This document shows positions 34,890 to 44,031 of a stretch of DNA of 64,000 nt, in pieces. Position numbers and translations under genes: made by a program. The stretch comes from Burkholderia sp. OK233 (GTDB taxonomy: Bacteria; Pseudomonadota; Gammaproteobacteria; Burkholderiales; Burkholderiaceae). The notes under the pieces were generated by a model. That model was not told the DNA's origin. It did no database searches and saw only the letters and a program-made list of their open reading frames with translations. Every line of letters starts with the position of its first letter. Positions within the stretch are counted from its first letter, which is position 1. Location of the stretch: contig NZ_OCSR01000002.1 of assembly GCF_900230185.1 (NCBI RefSeq), forward strand, positions 1,860,001-1,924,000. Direction: 5' to 3'.

Positions 34890-35621
34890 TCAATCCACTT
34901 CCTCAAACAATCTGCCCCAACTCCTAAGCGGCTTGGTGTCCACGCCCAACATTCTTAAAGATTGCCAAACGACGGTGGCCACCGTGTCATACGCAGGAAT
35001 ATCCGTCGCCATCTCAAACGCCCGCACCAGATGCGCCGCGTGCAGATTCGTGCAGAAGGTCGTCACCGCGTCCGGCCTCGCAAACGCGGCCTCACGCATC
35101 ATGATCGCCAGTTGCGTATCCGGCACCTCGGCAAAGCTGAAATTGTCCTGTAAGCCGAAGTGTCGCTCTGAAACGCATTCGATGCCGAGCTTCTCGTAAT
35201 TGCGCACGATCCGTTGCTGAACCTCGTCGATATACGGCGACACCAAACCGAACCGCCGCACGCCTGTCTTAGCGAAAATCTCATTGAGCGCCAGTACCGA
35301 GGTCGTTGCGGGAATACCGGTCGCTTCGGTGATCTGGCGGCACAACGCCTGGTCGCGCTCGAAGCCGAGCCAGCCGGCCGACGTGCCGCTCCAGCCGATC
35401 ACGTCGACCCGTGCATCGGCCAGTTGACACGCCGCAGCGAGAATCCGGCTCGCGTCGAACTGGCCGAGTGCCTGCTCCGATAACGCGATCTCCGTTACCG
35501 TGAAGCGCGCAAAGTGTGCGCTGACGTGCGGCAATTCGCTGAGCATCGCCGCGGTAATCGGCTCCAACGCCGTATTCGACGATGGCGTGAGGATGCCGAG
35601 CCGGATTCTCCTGTGTTGCAT
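34890..35621 (-). CDS. Asp/Glu-racemase-family enzyme, arylmalonate-decarboxylase/maleate-isomerase-like
   Basis: A 243-residue cytoplasmic enzyme that starts RLGILTPSSNTALEP, as in maleate cis-trans isomerases and arylmalonate decarboxylases. At the first cysteine position it has WSGTSAGWLG (Gly-Thr-Ser, as in the decarboxylase) and it keeps the second cysteine in TTFCTNLHAAHLV. A single active-site Cys with GTS is the decarboxylase pattern; isomerases and racemases have two. It is the last gene of a catabolic operon of amidohydrolases and UbiD/UbiX and probably acts late in that pathway. The true reaction is not settled by sequence. Confidence 0.75.
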   Translation of the reverse strand: MQHRRIRLGILTPSSNTALEPITAAMLSELPHVSAHFARFTVTEIALSEQALGQFDASRILAAACQLADARVDVIGWSGTSAGWLGFERDQALCRQITEATGIPATTSVLALNEIFAKTGVRRFGLVSPYIDEVQQRIVRNYEKLGIECVSERHFGLQDNFSFAEVPDTQLAIMMREAAFARPDAVTTFCTNLHAAHLVRAFEMATDIPAYDTVATVVWQSLRMLGVDTKPLRSWGRLFEEVD

Positions 35622-35659
35622 CGTGGCGTGTCCGTTTGGTGCTTGAGAGCGTCGATGGG

Positions 35660-37054
35660 TTAGTGGGCCAGCAACAGCTTCACGCCCTCGGCCGCTTCAT
35701 AGCGAAGCTCCTCGAGATCGAGACCCGGAATCATGCCGTTGTCCACCACGACACGACCGTTCACCACGTTGTAGCGAACACGAGCGGGTTCGCCTGCCGT
35801 CACCGGCGCCACCGCCACGTCATGGAACCCGTTGAAACGCAGATCGCTGACGCCATAAAGCACGAAATCCGCTGCTTTGCCGACTTCGAGCGTGCCGACC
35901 GCATCGAGCCCCAGCACGCCTGCGCCGCCCGCGCTGCCCCAATGAATCGTCTCTTCGACGGTGGTCGCCGACGCACCTTGCGCCGCCCGATGCACTAACC
36001 ACGCGAAATGTGCTTCGTTGGTCATGCTGCCGGACTCGTTCGAGGCGACGCCGTCTACGGCCAGCGACATCGGCACGCCCGCCGCCGCCATCTGCGGTGC
36101 GGGCGCAATGCCGCTGCCGAGGCGTGCATTGCTTACCGGACAGTGCGAACAGCCGCTGCCGGTTTCCGCAAGCATCGCGATCTCGCTCGGCTGCAGATGC
36201 ACGAGGTGAGCGAACCAGACGTCCGGCCCGAGCCACTCATGATCGGCGACGAACTCGACCGGCAGTTTGTTGAAGCGTTCTTTGCAGAAATCGACGTAAC
36301 GGGTCGTTTCGGAAAGATGCGTATGCAGCCTTAAGCCCATGCGCCGCGCCGCGCGTGCGACTTCAGGCAGCAGTTCCGGCGGCAGTGAAAATGTCGGCGT
36401 AGTCGGTGCAACCACCACGCGACGCATGGAGGCCGCTCCCGAATCGTGATAGCGCGACTTCAAGCGTTCGACGTCGGCAAGCATCTGATCGAGCGTCTCG
36501 GGTTTCAACGCCACTTTGGAGAAGCCCGGATGATCGCCCGCCGACTGCAATGCGCCGCCGCGGCACAGCACGAAACGCATGCCGAACGATGCCGCTTCGT
36601 CGAATAGCAGATCGCCGGTTTCGGTGGTGCCGTCCGCGTGATACAGGTAGTGATGATCGGCACAGGTCGTCACGCCGGACAACAACAGCTCGGCAAGGCC
36701 CAGACGCGCAGCGATACGCGCCAGGTCCGGCGTAAAGCGTGCGAGACGCGGATACGGCACGGCGGCCAGCCATTCCTGCAAATCGGCGTTAATGCCGGAC
36801 GGCACCGCCTTCAGCAGGTTCTGGAACAGATGGTGGTGCGTGTTCACCCAGCCCGGATAAACGACGCATGAACGCGCGTCGATCACGCGTTCATCGGCGC
36901 GCGGTTCGAGGTTGGGGGCGATGGCCTCTATACGGCCGTTGCGAATTCGCAGATCGACCTGACCCAGGCGCGCGCTATTGCCATCTCGGCCGCTTCGGCC
37001 GCTCATCACCGCGACAGGGTTCTTGATCAGCAGCGCTTCAGTTTGCATGCTCAC
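35660..37054 (-). CDS. Amidohydrolase, 8-oxoguanine deaminase / hydroxyatrazine hydrolase-like
   Basis: A 464-residue TIM-barrel metal hydrolase that removes amino groups from heterocyclic rings. Metal ligands are visible in VNTHHHLFQN, HTHLSETTRY, the His in VWFAHLVHL and the Asp in LAVDGVASNES, and the substrate-side segment CSHCPVSNARLGSG fits the TrzA/AtzA/8-oxoguanine-deaminase group. The GTG at 37054 has AAGGA at good spacing; an ATG two codons on is possible. It lies just downstream of an NCS2 purine-type permease, pointing to a purine- or triazine-like ring as substrate. Confidence 0.82.
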   Translation of the reverse strand: MSMQTEALLIKNPVAVMSGRSGRDGNSARLGQVDLRIRNGRIEAIAPNLEPRADERVIDARSCVVYPGWVNTHHHLFQNLLKAVPSGINADLQEWLAAVPYPRLARFTPDLARIAARLGLAELLLSGVTTCADHHYLYHADGTTETGDLLFDEAASFGMRFVLCRGGALQSAGDHPGFSKVALKPETLDQMLADVERLKSRYHDSGAASMRRVVVAPTTPTFSLPPELLPEVARAARRMGLRLHTHLSETTRYVDFCKERFNKLPVEFVADHEWLGPDVWFAHLVHLQPSEIAMLAETGSGCSHCPVSNARLGSGIAPAPQMAAAGVPMSLAVDGVASNESGSMTNEAHFAWLVHRAAQGASATTVEETIHWGSAGGAGVLGLDAVGTLEVGKAADFVLYGVSDLRFNGFHDVAVAPVTAGEPARVRYNVVNGRVVVDNGMIPGLDLEELRYEAAEGVKLLLAH

Positions 37055-37150
37055 GATTCAATGTCCTTTCAGTTGCTGCGAAGCGACCGTCGGTCCAACG
37101 GGACGCGGCGGCCGCGCTCGTATTACTGCATTGGCTACTTATAGGGCCGC

Positions 37151-38494
37151 TTATTCCCGCACGAGGTTGTGCGTTTCGACGATCTTCTCTTCCTCATGCG
37201 CGCCATTCAACACCGCGTTCAACACGACCGATACCAGGCACGCCAGCACCACACCGCTGTGCAAGAACGGCTGCGTCCAGTCGGGCATATGCTTGAAGAC
37301 TTGCGGCGCCATCACCGGAATCAGCGCAGTGGCGATCGTGAAGCCGACGATCAGCACGTTGTACCGATTGCGCTCGAAGTCCACCTTCGCCAGCGTCTGC
37401 ACACCGGCTGCCACCACCACGCCGAACATCGCGATACCGGCGCCGCCAAGCGCCGCTGCGGGCGTTGACGCGACCACCGCGCCGATCTTCGGCACCAGCG
37501 CCACCACGCACATCAGCACGCCGCTGATCGCCACGACCCAACGGCTGCGCACACCGGTGAGGATCACGAGGCCGACGTTCTCCATGAAGGCGATGAACGG
37601 GAACGCCGCGAACATACCGGCAATCGCGCTCGCCAGACCATTCGCACGCATGCCGCGCACCACGTCTTCCTCGCTGACATCCTTGTCGACAATGTCACCG
37701 ATGGCGACGAACAGGCCCATCGATTCGACCATCTGGACCACCATCACCACGATCATCGTCAGCACTGGCACCAGCGAAAACACGGGCGTACCGAAGTGGA
37801 ACGGCATCGGCAACGTGAACCATGGCGCGGCGCTGACGCTTGCGAAGTTGCCCATGCCGAGCGAGCACGCCAGAATGCCGCCCGCGACCAATCCGATCAG
37901 CACCGAGAGATTGCGCAGAAACGGACCGGCAAAGCGGTTGATCGCGAGAATCACCAGCGCGACGAACAGCGTGACGCTCAGGAAGGGCAACGCACCGAAC
38001 TGCTGCTGCGCTGCCTCGCCACCACCGGCCCACTGATACGCAACGGGGAATAGTTGCAAACCAATTACCGTGACGATGCAGCCGGTCACCACAGGTGGGA
38101 AGAATCTTCGTAAGCGTCCGACCAAAGGCGCTGCAAACATCGTGAAGAGACCCGCGCCAATCACCGCGCCGCACACACCGGCAAATCCAACACCCGGACT
38201 CAAGCCGATCGCGATGACCGGCCCGACGCTGCTGAACGCGACGCCTTGCAGAATCGGCAAACGTACGCCGAACTTCCAGAAGCCGACGGTCTGCAAGATC
38301 GTCGAAATACCTGAGCAAAACAGGGCGGTGCTGATGAGCACGGTCGTGTCGGCCGGCGACATCTTCAGCGCGGACGCGACGATCAGCGGAACGGCAATTG
38401 CGCCGATATAAGCCACTAGCATGTGCTGCAAACCGAGCGTGATCATCTGGCGCTTCGGCAGAATCCTATCGACGGGATGTATGGCGGTGTTCAT
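37151..38494 (-). CDS. NCS2-family (uracil/xanthine/urate) permease
   Basis: A 447-residue inner-membrane transporter with about 12-14 hydrophobic segments. QHMLVAYIGAIAVPLIV and the NCS2 signature around QVVESMG-like MVVQMVESMGLFVAIGDIVDKDV are present, with GVRSRWVVAISGVLM and a Pro/Gly-rich TPAAALGGAGI later. NCS2 proteins import nucleobases or urate with protons. In this operon it probably brings in the ring compound degraded by the neighbouring deaminase. Confidence 0.85.
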   Translation of the reverse strand: MNTAIHPVDRILPKRQMITLGLQHMLVAYIGAIAVPLIVASALKMSPADTTVLISTALFCSGISTILQTVGFWKFGVRLPILQGVAFSSVGPVIAIGLSPGVGFAGVCGAVIGAGLFTMFAAPLVGRLRRFFPPVVTGCIVTVIGLQLFPVAYQWAGGGEAAQQQFGALPFLSVTLFVALVILAINRFAGPFLRNLSVLIGLVAGGILACSLGMGNFASVSAAPWFTLPMPFHFGTPVFSLVPVLTMIVVMVVQMVESMGLFVAIGDIVDKDVSEEDVVRGMRANGLASAIAGMFAAFPFIAFMENVGLVILTGVRSRWVVAISGVLMCVVALVPKIGAVVASTPAAALGGAGIAMFGVVVAAGVQTLAKVDFERNRYNVLIVGFTIATALIPVMAPQVFKHMPDWTQPFLHSGVVLACLVSVVLNAVLNGAHEEEKIVETHNLVRE

Positions 38495-38631
38495 GACGTG
38501 TCTCCATGTCGGCCGGACTTGGCGCTTTAGCGCTTACTCCGGTCCCACGCACAGCGATTATCGTTTTCGATCGGAGCGCGCCGCACGGACTCGCCGTGCA
38601 GCATCACTTCGCGCGCCGACCGGCTCTCCCG

Positions 38632-39744
38632 TCAGGCCGCAACCGGCACGGCAAGACAGGCATGGAAGCGGTCGGTCAGCGCGGCACGATCGAGATCGCG
38701 TCCGATGAATACGATGCGGCATGAGCGCGGTTCAGAGCCCCATACCTGTGCTGCGCGCAATTCGATGACGTTGTGCACGCCTTGCAGCACATAGCGGTGC
38801 GACTGGCCTTGCACGGCGAGGATGCCTTTCATGCGGAACAGGTTGGCGGCATCGGCCTCGCGCAGTTCGGTGAGCCAGGCTTGCAGCGCGTCGAGATCGA
38901 TGTCCGCATCGATTTCTATTCCCACCGAGGACACGCTTTCGTCGTGCTGGTGGTCGGCGTGATTGTCGTCATGATGGGCATGTTCATGATCGTGATGGGC
39001 CTCGTGTTCGTCGTGGTGATTCTCATGTTCGTGCGCGTGGCTGTGCGCTTCTTCGTGCAAGCCGTCCGTCTCGACGAGAATCTGCGAGAACTCGTTCGCG
39101 CCGACGCCGAGAATCTTGTCGAGGTCGATCTGCGCGTAGCTCGATTCGACGATTTCCGCTGTAGCGTTCAACCCGCGAATGCGCTGCGTTAGTGAAGCGA
39201 TATCTTCTGCAGTCACCAGATCGACCTTGTTGATCACGATACGGTCTGCGCAGACGATCTGATCGACTGCCTGGTTGTCGCTGCCATCGAGCACCAGATC
39301 GTCCAGGTGCGCGGCGATATGCTTCGCATCCGCCATCGTGACGACCGCATCCAACGTCACCTGTTTTGCGATCGGATCGTCGAGGAAGAAGGTCTGTGCG
39401 ACCGGATACGGATCCGCGAGCCCACTCGTTTCGACGATGATGTGATCGAGCCGGTCAGGCCTTTCCACCAGCATGCGTACGATCCGCACCAGGTCCTCAC
39501 GCACCGCGCCGACGCAGCACACGCAACCGTTCGTCATCTCGTAGATCTCTTCGGTCGATTCGAGCACGAGACCACCGTCGATACCGATTTCGCCGAACTC
39601 GTTTTCGATCACCGCGATCTTGCGCCCGTGCTTCTCGCGCAGGATGTAGTTGAGCAGCGTCGTTTTGCCGGCGCCGAGAAAGCCGGTCAGCACCGTGACG
39701 GGGATTTTCTCGATTTCATTGTGGGTGGTGTGAATGTGATTCAT
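38632..39744 (-). CDS. COG0523 (CobW/ZNG-type) metallochaperone GTPase
   Basis: A 370-residue G3E GTPase. Walker A is GFLGAGKTT at residues 21-29. The metal motif GCVCC is at 73-77, a guanine-specificity NKVD is in RIVINKVDLV, and a CobW C-terminal domain is present. Between the two domains, residues about 230-266 are a His/Asp/Glu-rich segment (HSHAHEHENHHDEHEAHHDH) that would bind several metal ions. COG0523 proteins deliver zinc or other metals to enzymes. Being inside an operon of three metal-dependent amidohydrolases, it probably supplies their metal. GGAG lies before the start. Confidence 0.87.
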   Translation of the reverse strand: MNHIHTTHNEIEKIPVTVLTGFLGAGKTTLLNYILREKHGRKIAVIENEFGEIGIDGGLVLESTEEIYEMTNGCVCCVGAVREDLVRIVRMLVERPDRLDHIIVETSGLADPYPVAQTFFLDDPIAKQVTLDAVVTMADAKHIAAHLDDLVLDGSDNQAVDQIVCADRIVINKVDLVTAEDIASLTQRIRGLNATAEIVESSYAQIDLDKILGVGANEFSQILVETDGLHEEAHSHAHEHENHHDEHEAHHDHEHAHHDDNHADHQHDESVSSVGIEIDADIDLDALQAWLTELREADAANLFRMKGILAVQGQSHRYVLQGVHNVIELRAAQVWGSEPRSCRIVFIGRDLDRAALTDRFHACLAVPVAA

Positions 39745-39794
39745 GGCTCGTCTCCGTTTCTTCGTTCGTACTGCGGTTGGTGCGGTTCGGCTTG

Positions 39795-40409
39795 TCAGGC
39801 GATATGGGGTGCTTGTACCGCTTCTCGTAACGTGGTTTCTGCCTCGCCATCTCGCCAGCGTTTGACGGTGCCCGCTTCGAGACCGAACAGATCGAGCACG
39901 CGGCCTAGCGTGTGGTCGATCATCTGGCCGAGCGAAACAGGGCGTGCGTAAAACGCCGGTACCGGTGGGGCGACGATCGCGCCCATTTCAGTGACGGCGA
40001 TCATGTTGCGCAGATGCGCCAGCGTGTAAGGGGTTTCACGCGCCAGCAGCACCAACGGGCGGCGCTCTTTCAGCGTGACGTCGGCGGCACGCGAGATGAG
40101 GCTCGACGACATGCCGCTGGCAATTTCGGCAAGCGTCTTCATCGAACAGGGCGCGACGATCATGCCCAGCGAGCGGAACGAACCGCTGGAGATGGCGGCG
40201 GCCATGTCGTCGCAACGGTAGGTGAAACTGGCAAGGGCACTGACATCGGCGAACTTGTAGTCGGTTTCGTGCGTCATCGTCAGCAGCGCGCTGCGCGAGA
40301 CGGTCAAATGTGTTTCGATGTCGAGATCACGCAGCAGTTGCAGCAGGCGCACGCCGTACGTGAACCCGGACGCGCCGCTGATGCCGACTACGAGTCGCCG
40401 CGGGGTCAT
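39795..40409 (-). CDS. UbiX-family flavin prenyltransferase
   Basis: A 204-residue cytoplasmic enzyme making prenylated FMN, the cofactor UbiD decarboxylases need. The FMN-binding GISGASGFTYGVRLLQ is at the start, and SRAADVTLKERRPLVLLARETPYTLAHLRNM is the typical mid-region. Its ATG overlaps the UbiD stop by four bases (ATGA), so the pair is translationally coupled and dedicated to the neighbouring decarboxylase rather than to ubiquinone synthesis. Confidence 0.88.
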   Translation of the reverse strand: MTPRRLVVGISGASGFTYGVRLLQLLRDLDIETHLTVSRSALLTMTHETDYKFADVSALASFTYRCDDMAAAISSGSFRSLGMIVAPCSMKTLAEIASGMSSSLISRAADVTLKERRPLVLLARETPYTLAHLRNMIAVTEMGAIVAPPVPAFYARPVSLGQMIDHTLGRVLDLFGLEAGTVKRWRDGEAETTLREAVQAPHIA

Positions 40410-41803
40410 TGCTGGGCTCCGGTGGCGGCGCGGGCCAAAATCTCAATAGCGTGTTGCGATGCGCGCTCGCCGATCCGTGCGCGAATGCCGTCGAAATGCG
40501 AGCCGCGTGTCGCGTCGATTCCCATCCGCGATGTCGTACCCGCTGCGGACGATGACGGATCGAGCGGACTACCCGGCAAACCATCGACGATAAACACGTC
40601 CTGATGCGGCTGGAAATGCGTCGCGATGGCCCACAGCACTTGCGAATCGTTGGTGATGTCGATATCGCTATCCACCGCCACCACGTTCTTCAGATACGGG
40701 TCCCAGCCGAGCAACGCGAGCATGATCTGGCGTGCTTCGCCGTCGCGTGTTTGAGTCAATGCGACGTAGCAGTGAAAGTGCGTGCCCGAGTTCGGATAGT
40801 GCAGTGCGGTGACGGAAGGAAAGCGCGCCTTCAGCTTCTCGCTCATTTCCGCTTCGCGCGGCAAGCGGGCCAGCGTCAGATGTTCAGCGTACGGGCCGCC
40901 GACGACGTCGACGAGCCATGCATCGTTACGCCGCATCAGCGTGTCGACGCGCAACACGTTGTTGGTCGAGCGATCCGACGAATAGCCGGTGAATTCGCCG
41001 AACGGGCCTTCTTCTGCGTGGGCGTCCGGATCGATCGTGCCTTCAAGGACAAACTCAGCGGAAGCGGGAACGCCGATGCCGTATCGCGGCGTGCGTACCA
41101 ATTCCAACGGCGCGCCGAACAATCCCCCTGCAATCGCTCGCTCGTCTGTACCGAAGGGCACGCGTGCCGCAGCAGCCAGCATGAATAACGGATGCGCACC
41201 GATCACCATCGCGACTTTCAACGTGTCGCCGCGTGCTTGAGCGGTTTGCAGCATGCGCCAGAGGTGGCCGCGCGAATGCAGACTGGTGGCGAGCGCATTG
41301 CGGGCGTGCCGCATCGAACGGTGATAGCTGAGATTCGCGACGCCCGTCACCGGATCTTCGGCGACGATCACCGCGTTGGTGATGTACGGACCACGATCGG
41401 TATCGAAGTGGCGGATCATCGGCAGTTGCGCGAGATCGACGGCGTCGCCTTCGATAACCTGGTCGAGCACTGGACCGGTCGGAACGAAAACCGGCGCGAT
41501 AGGGGCATTCGCACGTTGTTGGTAGGCGTCGAATAAGCCCGATGCATCGACGTCGAACAAACGACCAATGCGTGTACGTGAAGCAAAGAAATTGGTTACC
41601 AGCGGTGTCGCAATGCCGTTGACCTTTTCGCAGATCAACATCTCATGACGTCCACGCGCGGCCAGTTCGGCCACGAGAGCGGTGACGTCCTGATCCGCGT
41701 CCACCGGTTGCTGAATGGTCAATACGTCATCGGGAAACTGCTCGCGATACGCAAGGGCAAAGCGATGAAAATCCTGCGTGGCGCGGAAGAGGTTATCCGC
41801 CAT
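40406..41803 (-). CDS. UbiD-family decarboxylase
   Basis: A 465-residue prenyl-FMN-dependent (de)carboxylase. Family blocks include RTRIGRLFDVDASGLF, GPYITNAVIVAEDPVTGVANLSYHRSM, AHAEEGPFGEFTGY and the C-terminal DIDITNDSQVLWAIATHFQP. GGAG precedes ATG 41803, and it overlaps the UbiX gene. Family members act on aromatic, heteroaromatic and alpha,beta-unsaturated acids; which one here is not readable. It probably removes a ring carboxyl in the catabolic route encoded by the operon. Confidence 0.87.
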   Translation of the reverse strand: MADNLFRATQDFHRFALAYREQFPDDVLTIQQPVDADQDVTALVAELAARGRHEMLICEKVNGIATPLVTNFFASRTRIGRLFDVDASGLFDAYQQRANAPIAPVFVPTGPVLDQVIEGDAVDLAQLPMIRHFDTDRGPYITNAVIVAEDPVTGVANLSYHRSMRHARNALATSLHSRGHLWRMLQTAQARGDTLKVAMVIGAHPLFMLAAAARVPFGTDERAIAGGLFGAPLELVRTPRYGIGVPASAEFVLEGTIDPDAHAEEGPFGEFTGYSSDRSTNNVLRVDTLMRRNDAWLVDVVGGPYAEHLTLARLPREAEMSEKLKARFPSVTALHYPNSGTHFHCYVALTQTRDGEARQIMLALLGWDPYLKNVVAVDSDIDITNDSQVLWAIATHFQPHQDVFIVDGLPGSPLDPSSSAAGTTSRMGIDATRGSHFDGIRARIGERASQHAIEILARAATGAQQ

Positions 41804-41897
41804 AGTGAACTCCGTCGAAAGCGATAACGAAAGCGGACTGTCGGGCGGGGCAGGCGCAGTGTGAACCGCGCCTGCCCTACAACAAGCGTTAAACGCG

Positions 41898-42824
41898 TTA
41901 AGCAGGCTGCGTTACGTCATTCACGTAGGTCGCCTTCAAACGCTTCTCCGCTTCGGCCAGATCCTTCGGCGGCTTGGTCGGTTCGATGCCGACCAGACGG
42001 GCGATGTTGTTGCCCATGTAGTCTTCGAGGCCGTCTTCATCCAGATCCATGCCTTGCGGCGCCGGACCGCACAGCATTTCGAGTTCGCGCAGCCACATGC
42101 CTGGCTCGTTCGGCGGCGAGTCGGTGCCGAACACGATCTTGTTGCGCGGTAGCTCACGAGCGAATTCGACGATGCGCGACTGATAGCACCAGCCCGATTC
42201 GCAATACACGTTCGGTGTGTCCATCGCCATCCAGAACGATTCGAACGAGTAGTTGCCGCCCGTTTGAATCCCGAAATGACCGATGATGAAATTCACCATC
42301 GGGAATTCGCGGATGATCGGATAGAACTGAGTCGGAATCGTGTACGGTCCGTCGCCGGTGTGAATCAGCACCACCACGCCGAGCTCCGCGCACTTCTTCA
42401 TCGCCGGACGCAGCCAGTCGAGCGCACGATCCGGACGATAGCCGTGCATGTTCGCGTGCAGCTTGAGCATCTTGAAGCCGTACTCTTTCACGTGGAATTC
42501 GAGTTCGGCGGCGCCGTTCTCCGGACCCCAGCGCGGGTTGTACGTGAAGTTACCGATAAAACGATCCGGGTACTTCTGCGTCAACTCGGCGATATACGAC
42601 ATGTAGTCGCGAATGCCTTCACGGCCGCGGCGGTTGCCGTCGCGATAGCCGGTGTTGCCGGGCGGCGGCTGAATGAAGCCCATGTCGATACGGCGCGGCT
42701 TGCCGTTGATGATGTACGGACCGTCCATCATCTTCAGCAGGCGTTCGCCGGTGAACGGCTCGCCGGTGTGGCGCCACGCTTCGTCGACGAGATTGGTCGG
42801 GTGCAGATGGGTATCGATGATCAT
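41898..42824 (-). CDS. Amidohydrolase family 2 (ACMSD-like) protein
   Basis: A 308-residue metal-dependent TIM-barrel protein. The HxH metal motif is in IIDTHLHPT (H6, H8), with further ligands in IHTGDGPYTIP, FIIGHFGIQ and Asp in FGTDSPPNEPGMW. ACMSD-like enzymes decarboxylate or hydrate acids from aromatic breakdown. Its ATG overlaps the stop of the preceding paralogue by one base (TGATG), showing tight coupling. The paralogue differs mainly in lacking HxH. Confidence 0.83.
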   Translation of the reverse strand: MIIDTHLHPTNLVDEAWRHTGEPFTGERLLKMMDGPYIINGKPRRIDMGFIQPPPGNTGYRDGNRRGREGIRDYMSYIAELTQKYPDRFIGNFTYNPRWGPENGAAELEFHVKEYGFKMLKLHANMHGYRPDRALDWLRPAMKKCAELGVVVLIHTGDGPYTIPTQFYPIIREFPMVNFIIGHFGIQTGGNYSFESFWMAMDTPNVYCESGWCYQSRIVEFARELPRNKIVFGTDSPPNEPGMWLRELEMLCGPAPQGMDLDEDGLEDYMGNNIARLVGIEPTKPPKDLAEAEKRLKATYVNDVTQPA

Positions 42825-43789
42825 CAGCGGGCTCCTGCGTAGGCTGCTTGCGATGCCTGAGCGGCGTGCTTCTGCGACGCGCCGGCATGTTGTTTCAGAT
42901 AGGCTTGCGCTTCCTCGACGCTTCTCGGCGGCGCGCTCGGCTCGATGCCGATCATGCGGGCGAGGTTGTTACCGAGGTAATCCTCGAGCGTGTCTTCGTC
43001 GAGATTCAGACCTTGTGGCGGCTCGTGGCACAACACTTCGAGCAAACGCAGCCACATGCCGGGTTCATTCGGCGGCGTGTCCGAGCCGTAGAGAATCTTG
43101 TGCGTCGGCAGTACCTTCGCGAATTCGACGATCCGCGATTGCAGGCACCAGCTCGATTCGCAGTACACGTTCGGCGTATCGAGCGCCATTTGATACGGCT
43201 CGAAGCAATACACGCCACCGGTCTGCACACCAAAGTGCGCCATGATGAAATTCACCGAGGGGAATTCGCGGATCAGCGGATACCACTCGCTCGGAATGCT
43301 GTACGGCCCGTCGCCGGTGTGCAGCTTCACGAGCAGGCCGAGGTCCGCGCATTTACGCAATGCAGGACGTAGCCAGTCGAGCGCGCGGTCGGGGCGGTAC
43401 GCGTGCATATTGGCCTGCAACTGCACCATCTTGAAGCTGTGTTCCTTTGCATAGAACTCGATGGCTTCGGCGCCGTTCTCAGGACCGCAACGCGGGTTGT
43501 ACACGAAGCAACCGATCAGACGGTCCGGGTACTTCTGCGTCATTTCGACGGTGTACGCCATGTAGTCGTCGATCGATTCGCGGCCCGAACGATTGCCGTC
43601 GGTCCACGTATAGATGGTGTTGCCTTGCGGCGGTTGAATGAAGGCCTTGTCGATGCGGCGCGGCTTGCCGTTGATGATGTACGGGCCGTCCATCGTTGCG
43701 ATCAGACGCTCACCGGTAAATGGCTCGCCGTCGTGGCGCCAGGCGAGGTCGACCAGATTGGTCGGGTAACAGCTGGTGTCGATGATCAT
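42824..43789 (-). CDS. Amidohydrolase family 2 paralogue lacking the HxH metal motif
   Basis: A 321-residue paralogue of the next gene, similar along most of its length. Where that one has IIDTHLHPT this has IIDTSCYPT, so both metal-binding His residues (6 and 8) are Ser and Tyr. The other ligands are kept in KLHTGDGPYSIP, FIMAHFGVQ and YGSDTPPNEPGMW. It is the first gene of the operon, with AAGGAG before ATG 43789. It may be a partner subunit, use another metal site, or be inactive. The upstream frame to 43930 is leader sequence. Confidence 0.82.
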   Translation of the reverse strand: MIIDTSCYPTNLVDLAWRHDGEPFTGERLIATMDGPYIINGKPRRIDKAFIQPPQGNTIYTWTDGNRSGRESIDDYMAYTVEMTQKYPDRLIGCFVYNPRCGPENGAEAIEFYAKEHSFKMVQLQANMHAYRPDRALDWLRPALRKCADLGLLVKLHTGDGPYSIPSEWYPLIREFPSVNFIMAHFGVQTGGVYCFEPYQMALDTPNVYCESSWCLQSRIVEFAKVLPTHKILYGSDTPPNEPGMWLRLLEVLCHEPPQGLNLDEDTLEDYLGNNLARMIGIEPSAPPRSVEEAQAYLKQHAGASQKHAAQASQAAYAGAR

Positions 43790-44031
43790 GTACTCGATCT
43801 CCTTGAGAGGAACTGGTGTATCCAGTTGCCGGATCGCGGGCAGGCGCATCGATGGAACGGAGCCCAGACGGGCTTGCCCATGCGGCCCTTTGCAAGACGC
43901 AGTGTTTGTGCGCCTTCCCCTCGCCGGCATCGAGTGTCACACTGATGTGCACTGCTGCTTGCGATGCAGTCTCACAAGATAAAAACGCTCTGTACAATAT
44001 TTTTTAACCACGATCTTGATACGTTTGCGAT
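43790..44031. promoter_or_regulatory. Divergent promoter region, catabolic operon / LysR gene
   Basis: 242 bp between divergent starts, the usual LysR arrangement. A TACAAT box at 43993-43998 could serve as -10 for the LysR gene, though no good -35 is seen. TGCA-containing dyads at 43945-43970 could include the LysR site. Confidence 0.45.
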
